Origin: Pectinophora gossypiella
Taxonomy: Eukaryota > Arthropoda > Insecta > Lepidoptera > Gelechiidae
Reading direction: 5' to 3'
Length of the DNA: 64,000 bases
NCBI RefSeq assembly: GCF_024362695.1
Contig: NC_065414.1
Coordinates: 4,667,501 to 4,731,500, forward strand
In this document: piece after piece, positions 56,501 through 64,000 of the stretch
Position numbering within the stretch: the first letter of the stretch is position 1
Layout of the letters: each line of letters begins with the position of its first letter
The notes under the pieces: model-generated
Told to the model about the DNA's origin: nothing
The model's database searches: none
What the model saw: only the letters and a program-made list of their open reading frames with translations
Translations under genes and position numbers: made by a program

Positions 56501-58708
56501 ACGCTGATCTTCGGGTATGATCTCCATGTGTCCCAATTCGAGGTATTCGTTTATAACATTCGTGTACTGTTGTTTCAGATTACTATCGTTGGCGAGTCTC
56601 TTCTCAAGCTGATGAAATCTTTTTTGGGCTATAGCTTTTGTATCGCCATCTTTACAACGAGGATCTTCGGTTTTGAATGGTAAACTAACAATATAGCGCC
56701 CAGCTCTGTCTCTTTTGGTAGTTGCTGTAAATATCTGTTCACATCTTTCTTCTTCTTCACTGAATGCAGGTTTAGCATCAGCAACTACTGGATCTGACTC
56801 CAACTCCCAAAACTTCTTCAGGAAATCGTTGTCATTGCTGTAGTGAACGTGATTGCACCTGATGGTACTGGCTGACGACTTGGATGTTTGTATAGGTCCA
56901 GATAGAATCCAACCCAGTTTGGTATTTTGGGCAACTGGTGCACCGGGTGGACCCTTGATTATACCTTCCATTAAAATCTGGCCGTATACGTCTGCTCCGA
57001 GGAGCAAATCAATTTTATTTGGATTCCCAAACGACGGATCTGCCAAAGTAATATCTGCAAACTCGGACCATAACTCAATCACGACCTTTTTTTCAGGGAG
57101 AACTGAGGTGAGCTTGGGCAGCACAAATGCTTGAATGCTACAACTAAAGTTATTGTGAAGTGACTGGATCTGAAGAGAAACCCTCGCTTTGGAGGCAATA
57201 GAGTGATCCTGTTCACTTCCCAATCCCATGATACAACTTTTGTGTTGTACTTTCTTTAGCCCGAGAAGTTGTACGGCAGATTCCGTGATGAGTGATGCTT
57301 GAGATCCCTGATCGACCAAGCATCTCAGAGTAACAAAACTATTCGTTTTGTCTTTAGCATTAACTAATGCTGTAGCGAGTAATACTTGCTCGCTTGTAGT
57401 CGCAAAACAAGTTGTGACTTGGTTTGTAGCTTCTTGCGGTGTGTCTGACACTGACGATGTTGCTACTACAACACCGTTCTCAGCTGACGCAGAAGAATCA
57501 GTTGAGTGAACTTCGTTTTTGGGGTGCAGCAGTGAGTGATGTTTCTTTTTGCATATACGACACCTAGTGGATTGACGGCATGAAAAAGCAGAGTGACCAA
57601 GAGTTAAACAATTGAAACATAAATTGTTGGATTGCACGAAATTACGTCGAACATCAGTATCGTCTTTCGCAAACTTTTTACAATTGAACAGACGATGGTT
57701 TTCGGTACAATAAACACAAGTTAATGTAGTGGTGACATGATGAACTTTTGGATTCATTTGAGTAACATTTTGTTTTTGAGGTACAGTGTTTCTTGACAGC
57801 TTTGGATCCATGAATTCTAGGGCGCGAGATCTTACATTCAAAAAAGTTTTGAATGTCTTAAGTGTGGGTAAGTCATTAGTAGACTCACTGATTTTTAATT
57901 CCCATTGCTTCCTAGATTCATTGTCCAACTTTAAACAAAGAATATAAATTACGATTACATCCCATGTGCTTACATCTATGCCTAGATTATTTAACGCATG
58001 AAGACATTCGTTTGTGTTGTCCAATAGTTCTCTTAGTGCTGCTGCAGACTCTACTGTAATGTTTTTCTGACTCATGAACTTCTTCAAAATACAGTTTGAC
58101 AGGTAACGTTTATTGTCATATCTCTCTTTTAATTGTTTCCAACACTGTTCATAATTTTCATTTGTAATTGGTATATGACGCAAAAGTTGTTCGGCTTCAC
58201 CAGTCAGAAGGCTCTTTAAATAGTGTAACTTTTGTACGTCCTCTAGTGCCTTGTTATTGTCCACTAAAGATACAAATAGGTCTTTGAAACTTGTCCATTC
58301 GGCGTACTTTCCTGAGAACGAAGGTATGGATATTTTGGGCAACTTCAAACTCTGTTCTTTCGCAGTGACACTCTGACCAGACTGTTTTTGTTTACAGCCA
58401 TCCGCTTTTCCTTCAAGAACAGCAATTCTTTCCCTCAGCTCATATTTGTACTCCGTGTATAACTCCTCACAGTTTTGGTAAGCATCAGACGTCATATACT
58501 CGGAAGCCTTTAGTTCCTCTCTATCCGAATCCTGTACAAGTTGGGTGTGTGTTAAAGTAAATTGGCTCCATAGTTCGTTCAAAGTCTCTAATCTCGTCTT
58601 AAGATACGACTGTGAAATTAGTCGCTCTTTCGGTGATTTTTTAAAGTTTGATCTAGCCTTTTTTATTCTGTCAAATAGGTCGCTTTGAACACAGATACGT
58701 GACTCCAT
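53513..58708 (-). CDS. BEL/Pao gag-pol polyprotein, intact, 1731 aa
   Basis: A single uninterrupted frame encodes all retrotransposon functions. The Gag-like N-terminal region is about residues 1-320. Cys/His zinc motifs follow (CVYCTENH, about 331; CFNCLTLGHSAFSC, about 353-366; CRICKKKHH). The aspartic protease has LVDQGSQASLI (about 463) and LLGADVYG. The reverse transcriptase has LRVVFDASS (about 760) and the catalytic EFYMDDL (about 883). RNase H has HGFSDASNDAYAAV and AWTDSSVVLAW. The integrase has an HHCC finger (HERTLHGG...CIHC, about 1363-1400) and a core with GVDYAGPI (about 1436), WSDNGTNF (about 1501) and GLWEAGVK (about 1552), giving the D, D, E residues. No envelope frame follows. 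Gag and Pol share one frame with no visible frameshift, as in most BEL/Pao elements. With near-identical LTRs it is probably a recent, potentially mobile copy. Confidence 0.97.
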   Translation of the reverse strand: MESRICVQSDLFDRIKKARSNFKKSPKERLISQSYLKTRLETLNELWSQFTLTHTQLVQDSDREELKASEYMTSDAYQNCEELYTEYKYELRERIAVLEGKADGCKQKQSGQSVTAKEQSLKLPKISIPSFSGKYAEWTSFKDLFVSLVDNNKALEDVQKLHYLKSLLTGEAEQLLRHIPITNENYEQCWKQLKERYDNKRYLSNCILKKFMSQKNITVESAAALRELLDNTNECLHALNNLGIDVSTWDVIVIYILCLKLDNESRKQWELKISESTNDLPTLKTFKTFLNVRSRALEFMDPKLSRNTVPQKQNVTQMNPKVHHVTTTLTCVYCTENHRLFNCKKFAKDDTDVRRNFVQSNNLCFNCLTLGHSAFSCRQSTRCRICKKKHHSLLHPKNEVHSTDSSASAENGVVVATSSVSDTPQEATNQVTTCFATTSEQVLLATALVNAKDKTNSFVTLRCLVDQGSQASLITESAVQLLGLKKVQHKSCIMGLGSEQDHSIASKARVSLQIQSLHNNFSCSIQAFVLPKLTSVLPEKKVVIELWSEFADITLADPSFGNPNKIDLLLGADVYGQILMEGIIKGPPGAPVAQNTKLGWILSGPIQTSKSSASTIRCNHVHYSNDNDFLKKFWELESDPVVADAKPAFSEEEERCEQIFTATTKRDRAGRYIVSLPFKTEDPRCKDGDTKAIAQKRFHQLEKRLANDSNLKQQYTNVINEYLELGHMEIIPEDQRNKPEVVYLPHHPVVREDKDTTKLRVVFDASSRGSNGVSLNDDLLVGPTLQNDLRHIIMRWRDYPICLVADIVKMYRQILVDHKDVDFQRLLWRKHPNEEIQHLRLLRVTFGTASAPYLAVRSLHQLAYDDGKDYPLATGRVLKEFYMDDLMTGCKSVEEGRQIYTELTELMKGGGLELQKWSSNNEELLKEINMEDQTIKGKLKLDTVMKILGLTWNRRTDEFEYAVQLPPLKTPVTKRRVLSDISRLFDPLGWLAPVIISAKIFIQKLWLSGIEWDDELPPQLLKDWLTYRNNLNQLTTFRLPRWIHTSDDDIVRELHGFSDASNDAYAAVVFLRVVDNYGHVHVTLITSKTKVAPIKQISIPRLELCGAVLLTRLLIEVAKVMGLDKSQARAWTDSSVVLAWLNSRPNRWKTYVANRVSEIVTSLDPGQWSHVSTKDNPADCASRGSKDLEGETLWREGPSWLKEKEIKYKKGVVKETQLEAKESKVCLVNTYTSEDKNSLEELVERCSSFRKLIRVVALCKRFGKLIRKEKVSPWVESLEIQESLKICIKINQDKYFHEELQNLKEKRNISKKSILTSLNPFVDEDGILRVGGRLMHAQISEEMKHPVVIPKKSHFTDLLVANAHERTLHGGPQLMLNYLRTKFWIVGAKQLVKTYVKKCIHCIRYSARVKHQLMGQLPSSRVTVCRPFFKSGVDYAGPIQIRTSKGRGNRSYKGYICLFICMTTRAIHLELVSDLTVQGFMAAFRRFVARRGHCAELWSDNGTNFVGSARELKSLFNEEKSSLATEIASILANNNTNWHFIPPRAPNFGGLWEAGVKSTKYHLKRVIGNSTLTFEELTTILSQIEACLNSRPISKISETPGDPAPLTPGHFLVGEPLVLAPDVSYQDSNISSLRRWQLTQRMTQDFWRRWSREYLTQFHHRYKWNHKSPDEPQIGDIVLVMEDDLPPSKWLYGIIIEKHAGLDGITRVVSLRSKGHLFKRPVSKLCFLPVT

Positions 58709-59258
58709 CTTAGTTATGTTTAAAAAATATGTTTTCTATAAGAATCGTTTGTTTCACACCACAGCACACAAGTTCCGGAGTAAGTAAACTTTCAGTATTG
58801 AAAAATATTACAAGTCCACAAATTTTATCATCCAAATTTTCTAAGTGTTTGAAGAACGTTCACAGTCTATGTAAAATCGGGCATGGATTCCCCGTCTCGT
58901 CGTTTTTTTGTAAATTATTCTAAGTCCATGCAAAGTTAACTGAATTTTTTCTAAGTTCCAAATTTTACGATAAATTGCACTAAGTTATTTCTTGATTGAT
59001 TCACTACGTTATAAAAGGTAAAATGTACTCACAGTTTTATGTCACTCACTCACACTAATAAAAGTTGTCACTTTGATACCGCATCCAATGTCCACTTCAG
59101 CGCACTGGTGATCCTCGGTTGATGATGCTGGTCCTCCTGTAGTTTGCTTCCTCAGCTCCTTCCCGCCAGGGATGAAGACACCATCAGCAACAAACCGTCA
59201 CTGTGTCGGCGCCGCCGTGTGGACACAAGCCGTCAAAAAATCCTATGGGCCGTATACA
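58709..59258 (-). other. BEL/Pao 5' leader
   Basis: Untranslated region between the primer site and the polyprotein ATG. It should contain packaging signals. I see no clear motif. Confidence 0.6.
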
Positions 59259-59276
59259 TCCGGCTCGAAGGACCAA
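59259..59276 (-). promoter_or_regulatory. Primer binding site, tRNA-Tyr
   Basis: Directly after the 5' LTR the element reads TGGTCCTTCGAGCCGGAT. This is complementary to a tRNA 3' end ATCCGGCTCGAAGGACCA, which matches the end of insect tRNA-Tyr (acceptor CCTTCG pairing with CGAAGG). All 18 nt fit. Confidence 0.85.
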
Positions 59277-59494
59277 TGAACAAGCTGATCCCAAAAATAA
59301 TACAACCGCAATGTCTTATTAGCGTGTATTTCTTACAAATGGTACAAAAAAAAACAATGGAAACGGAAGGTCATAATATTGCCGGTAAATCTTGACACCG
59401 CGATGCAGAAAATGTAGTAATCGGTACAGCGACATCTAGCGGATTTTAAAAACAATACATTGCACCGCGTATACGCGTATGATGCGGTTAAACA
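59277..59494 (-). repeat. 5' LTR of the BEL/Pao element
   Basis: 218 bp, with promoter and start of transcription for the element. I see no canonical TATA box or AATAAA, so R/U5 borders cannot be placed. Confidence 0.93.
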
Positions 59495-59499
59495 ATAAT
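59495..59499. repeat. Target duplication ATAAT, right
   Basis: Exact match to 52967-52971. Confidence 0.9.
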
Positions 59500-61148
59500 C
59501 TATCGATTGTATATGGCTTTACGTCACTTGATAGGTGATTAACATTGTGATTTAGTGCGGCAATGTGTATTATCTTGTGTCTTATTAATAAGATACCTCC
59601 TCGAATGCACTCGTACGAACACCGAATACTACATAATAAACCAAATACTTAGTCACGTCAAAAAAAAAGTTGGGGGACGGATGTGAGATTAAGGTCTGTT
59701 CATTTCGATTATTACGGTAACGTAGTTAGGTACCTGGTTACTGACGTAATCATATTTTTAGTGTTACCTACTCGAGTTTAACATAAAAAAGTATAATTAA
59801 AAAAATAAACCAACTCCAAATTATGTCTAAAAAAGTAAGAAAACATAATTTTGTTGAATACAATTTTAAATCTAAATTATCAGCGCAAGTAGTATGATTG
59901 GTTGAATAGTATGTTCCAGCATATTTCGTAGGGCATTAGCAGAGTTTACAGGTAACGAAGGTTGTTGGTTGCGCTGACAGGTAATGAAGGTATTTTGTTT
60001 CTATGCTGCATTTACTTCTGGACAAATATAGAGCGCAATGGATTAAGTTTGCTGCACACACTTTGCTGGGAAAGAGGGACACGCAACGGGCTGGGGAGCG
60101 AGACAATTTATAATTATGAAACGTCTTTTTTTACACGATGAAACATCTTTTTTTAACAGATGCATTTAACTACTCGGCCGGAGTGCGACACGTCAAAACG
60201 ATACAATGGAATTTGTACAGAAATACACACGAATGACATCGTGAATAAACGCGGTCAAACGCCGTACTCTATCCTCCGGAGGCCTATATTGCTCTATGGT
60301 CGTTGTTGCGAACTCTTCGCAGATTTTATAGTCTCTTTACATGTTTTTTTTTAATATTTCTTCTTTTTTGACAACGTTGGTATCGTGGTTTTGTTTTCTC
60401 GCTTACATCTTGTTCTTGTTGGTGAAAATACAATAAAAATCTCTCTCAAGCTAAGTATTTGTTATTCATTCATATAGTAAAACACTCCACATCATAATAT
60501 ACATAGCTCACAGTCGTACTCAATTCGCAAATAAATCATAAAATGAGATTTTTGATCATCTTAGACTGGCTCCTATTTCTAGGGGCATTTTGTAATTTAT
60601 TTTTGACTCTTTCATCTTGCCTATATTGTGTCCTTTCAGTTAGAATAGAAATAAAAATATAATTCGTCTCAGATAACAAACCCGCGCCTCAGTCCGTCTC
60701 TGTATGTAATAATCTAAAGTCAGGTAGCATTTAATCCACCCAGATCGTTTGTATAATCAAACATTTTATATACCTACTTAAACTGATTTATTTATATAAG
60801 TAAGTAATACAGTTGCCAGAAAAAGTGCAAGGTATGCGGGCGGGAACCTTATCAGTATAGATATGGTTTTCCGTTACATTAAATTAAGTATTCGTATATA
60901 TATTTATAATTACTTTCGGCGATAGATAGCATATAATCTGATCTTCAGATAATGCATCAGTCAAGAAGATAGATAGATAACATCTATTTAGGTAAAAGGT
61001 TTTTTATCTCTAATTTAATTTCGAGAACCAATAAGAAAATCTATAGTTAAGTAGTAAGTACTTATTATTGTTCTTCCGCTTTAGTATAGTGCGTAAGGCA
61101 CAGAACAGAAATATAGAGTGCCTACAGCCTAGTCTTCTTAACCTCTTC
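59500..61148. other. Non-coding stretch, nothing recognised
   Basis: AT-rich with T-runs near 60125-60150 and 60345-60370. A possible R-A-like fragment (AACTACTCGGCC..., CACGTCAAAA) is at about 60165-60200. No gene is recognised. Confidence 0.5.
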
Positions 61149-61235
61149 TTATTGTTCTTCGTGTGGATTGAGACGTGGAATACCAACCTCATCAGCCCTG
61201 GTGTCGGGGTTATTATTGAGCCGCCAAAGGCCCGT
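61149..61235 (-). repeat. SINE family 1, 3' fragment
   Basis: TTCTTCGTGTGGATTGAGAC, CCTCATCAGCCCTGGTGTC and TTATTATTGAGCCGCC are the complement of the family 3' end. Confidence 0.75.
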
Positions 61236-61932
61236 ACAGCCTAGTGCGAAAGAGGCATAGCTACTTACCAAGAAATTTGCTATTCTGAGAACCACACACC
61301 ATGCTTGCGCAAAGGCGTAACATGAAAATCACATTATTTACGCTCCCTTGTTTATGAATTTTCAGTATGAAAATAATCAGGTATATAATACTTATTATAA
61401 TATTATGTTACCTATTTTCCTCGTAAGTGTAGTAAGTATATAAGTATAACACTATGTATCGCTTGGGCTAAACCCAACTCGTGAGAATTAAGGCCTTCGG
61501 CTTCGCCTCGGGGCCTCAGGATTCAAATTGCACACTCGCGGCCTCGTTGGTACTGGGACATTTTCTTCCCTTGATAGACTATGGCTTTCAATGAAATGCT
61601 TCGTAAGTATCTGGCTATTTGTGGGATTATTGCCTTTCCAGGTTATTGTTTCATTTATTTCAAAATTAACACCTATCTGTACCTTATTGGTGGACAAGAA
61701 AATACAAGGTGCTTATAATTTAAAATGAAATCAGTCAATCAATCTGCTGGAATCAACACCAATATGTAAATATAAGTAAGTAAAACAAAAATATCATAAA
61801 CTTCAGACAATCAGTATCATTTTCCATTGTTTATCTACAGAACCCATAATTTTTATTCATTCACTGAAAATTAGTTGAATATGATTGATAGCTGTATATT
61901 ATTAGCTATCTACCTAGATACGTGTTTTGATA

Positions 61933-61974
61933 TCGCCAATGCTTGACGTAACCACGTACGTCGAGCATTGGCGA
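61933..61974. repeat. 17-bp-arm hairpin
   Basis: TCGCCAATGCTTGACGT (61933-61949) and ACGTCGAGCATTGGCGA (61958-61974) pair with one G-T type mismatch around an 8-nt loop. Confidence 0.85.
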
Positions 61975-62056
61975 GCTAAGTAGGTGGGTAACCTATCTGT
62001 AGATATATTTCACAACTTCACAAGGTGTCCTAAAAATGTTACCAACTTACCATTTT

Positions 62057-62136
62057 ATAATTAAAACACATAATACCGGGTTCTTACCCCGTTAATCTGG
62101 GATATGAGACTCCCGGTAACCATGTGTTTTAATTAT
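62057..62136. repeat. 80-bp inverted repeat
   Basis: ATAATTAAAACACAT (62057-62071) and ATGTGTTTTAATTAT (62122-62136) are exact complements, with ACCGGG/CCCGGT pairing further in. It is MITE-like but very short. Confidence 0.75.
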
Positions 62137-62559
62137 GATAATAACCGCGTAAACGTCAAACATACTATTTTTTTTACTGTACTTCTAAGCCTATCAACGG
62201 ACACATAAAAAAGCTGGAATGTATACCTACGAGTCCGGAATCATGAGCAGCATAAAATAAGAAGTAGTTGCGTGCTTCAGAAGGCATATAACATAAGCTC
62301 ACAACTATATTCGCAATTGGAGTACCTACTCAGATGTACAGTATCTATACACTTTGGTACCATGTCACATTAACTTTTTTGACAAATTTAACTGTAAGTC
62401 TCACTAAATGTCAAATATGTTAGTGCGACAGAGTCCTAAAGTGGGTACATTATATTGCTCATGACTGTACATCTATTGCATCTCGCTAAGTAAACTGAGT
62501 ACCCACGCTTCACCGAGCTTTTAAAAAGGTACTTAGCTAAGTAGGTAATTGCAGGACCA

Positions 62560-62645
62560 TTTCAGAGCGGCTTATTAATGATACTGACACCAGGGTTGGC
62601 AAGGCCGAGCATTAGCCTTAGATCTCACATGACAGAAGAAGGAGA
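62560..62645 (+). repeat. SINE family 1, degraded 3' fragment
   Basis: GAGCGGCTTATTAATGATAC, CTGACACCAGGGTTGG and ACATGACAGAAGAAGGAG correspond to the family 3' end with several changes. Confidence 0.55.
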
Positions 62646-62759
62646 CTTTTAAGCTTTTCTGCTCGGTTTTGCATGGGATGCACTTAATAAACCAGTGATA
62701 TGAACTAAGAAGAACATAGAAGCGAAACATCCGTGTAATAATTATTCAATTATAGCGTT

Positions 62760-62905
62760 AAGAGCGAGTCCCCGAACGTCGATTCTCGCTACGGTGAGTG
62801 GTTTGACGTCGCGTTAATGTACGGTGCGTTAGTGCGTTCTCTTTATTTTACTTTTATGTCGAGCGAGTTTTGATTAATACATCTATGGTAAAAACTGTAT
62901 GTAAA
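62760..62905 (+). repeat. Dispersed repeat R-C, copy 2
   Basis: TCTCGCTACGGTGAGTGG, TTTGACGTCGCG and CTATGGTAAAAACTGT match 5357-5475 in order. Confidence 0.65.
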
Positions 62906-63900
62906 TCTGCTTTTCATATATTCGAAAATGTTCACACTTATTAAGAAATGACACATACATACATACATATACCGCTATATCATATAATTTTAAATATCTC
63001 CTATACTTACTCAAACGTTCCCTGAAAGCGATTGGTACCTAGCAAAAATACCCTATTGTACTGCAATAAAACATTTGCTATGGTATCTTATAAACTCAGA
63101 AAAATGATGCACGGTAAGTACTAGTATTGTCTATTGATCCTACGTTAAAATTGAAATTTCTGATTTTGATAAGCAGCTGTACATGAACTGAAAATCAGCG
63201 ATTTGCTCGAAAGGGCAAATATTTGCGCTGAGCTATGACCGTTTTGCGCTGCTGCATCACACATACATCACGGCGTGTGTTAAACATTTTGTATGTGGTG
63301 TGTATTGTTGCTGATTTGTATTGTATGCATGTGTGACTGTAGACCAAATAAATGATTTATCTAACATGTTCTACGTCTTGGAAAAGCACTGAGAAATCAA
63401 TGCTCACTCCTTAGCATACAAAGCCAGGAAAGCTGGACATGTGTGCCGGGGGCGGAGCACTGTGTAGCGGTCTGCAGCTCTGTATGTATCACATTTTATT
63501 CCGGGATCATAAGCAGCAAGGATGTATTTTAACACCCTAGACATTTTATTGTTATAATGGAGAAAGTGTGTAAGTCGCGCGTCAGAATTCTCAGAATAGC
63601 GGTTGAAAAACTCACGTGCTCATGATTAAAATGTTTTGATGTAAGTATATAATAAGTAAAAAAGTATGTTTATTTTAATATTTTTTTCATTAAAAATAAT
63701 TCCACAAAACAAATTCCTCGGTTTGTCTGTGGGAGTGGAGTTCGCTTAAAAAATAATAAATTATATTTTAAAACACTTACAGTTAACTTACAGCTAGGAG
63801 ATCTTTTGCAAAGATGTTGATGTTGTGGTGTATTGTGCTGTTATACTTACTAGGTTAAACTTCGTAAAATAACGCATGCTCTAGGCGAGATGGCGCTGCG
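62906..63900. other. Non-coding stretch, nothing recognised
   Basis: It contains an ACAT microsatellite (about 62946-62966). No gene is recognised. Confidence 0.5.
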
Positions 63901-63904
63901 AGCG

Positions 63905-63985
63905 CTACTAAACGTCAAAACACGAAACGTCAAAAAATAAAACTGTGACGTCATAGAAAAATGTGACAAAATGTGACACTTACAT
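63905..63985 (-). repeat. Dispersed repeat R-F, inverted relative to 7130
   Basis: ACTAAACGTCAAAACACGAAA and TGTGACGTCATAGAAAAATG are the reverse complement of blocks at 7130-7225. Confidence 0.65.
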
Positions 63986-64000
63986 TCATAAATAAGTAAA

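Larger units (their letters stand above)
52972..59494 (-). mobile_element. Complete BEL/Pao LTR retrotransposon
   Basis: 6,523 bp with two LTRs, a 5-bp target duplication, primer site, polypurine tract and one full-length polyprotein gene. The class follows from the order protease-RT-RNase H-integrase and from the BEL/Pao-type sequences around YMDD. The 5' leader is about 570 bp (58709-59276). Its left end is next to the remains of a LINE, so it landed in old transposon-rich DNA. Confidence 0.96.

Overview
The window is nuclear DNA from an insect, almost certainly a moth or butterfly. It is AT-rich and has introns. It is full of tRNA-derived SINEs, MITEs and LINE tails of types familiar from Lepidoptera. 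The FKBP gene begins MFWGLIMEPNK, as lepidopteran 46-kDa FK506-binding nuclear proteins do. No bacterial or viral gene block is present.

Layout. Positions 1-12,800 hold no gene I can recognise, only dispersed repeats, SINEs and two fold-back structures. A 5'-truncated RTE-type LINE lies at 12.8-13.5 kb. The gene-rich core is 16.3-39.8 kb. It contains a large exon or single-exon gene of unknown function (+, 16.3-18.0 kb); a ten-exon USP3-type deubiquitinase (-, 20.2-28.8 kb); RpS17 (-, 29.7-30.6 kb, start codon alone in its exon); an eight-exon FKBP46 nuclear prolyl isomerase (+, 31.4-35.2 kb); a small UPF0729/C18orf32-type membrane protein (-, 36.4-36.6 kb); and a two-exon YEATS-domain protein (-, 38.5-39.8 kb). 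I joined the exons by hand from reading frame, GT/AG sites and family similarity, and every junction keeps phase. From 40 to 64 kb the DNA is accessory: nested transposons, a CGAT-rich cluster, a CpG-rich island without a recognisable gene, and a very young, complete BEL/Pao LTR retrotransposon (52,972-59,494) beside a dead, twice-interrupted LINE.

How the genes fit together. They are mostly unrelated housekeeping and chromatin functions: histone/ubiquitin signalling (USP3), chromatin reading (YEATS), a nucleoplasmin-like FKBP, and translation (RpS17). RpS17 and FKBP46 are divergent and share an 0.8-kb upstream region. Two gene pairs are tail-to-tail, with opposing AATAAA signals only about 25-30 bp apart.

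The most notable observations are: an 813-bp fold-back element with ~315-bp arms and a 9-bp target duplication inside a SINE; the near-identical LTRs, tRNA-Tyr primer site and intact polyprotein of the BEL element; a YEATS domain that appears to have lost two aromatic-cage residues; a covarying hairpin in LINE 3' tails; and the CGAT cluster at 43.2-43.4 kb. I found no CRISPR array, operon or clearly new multi-gene system.
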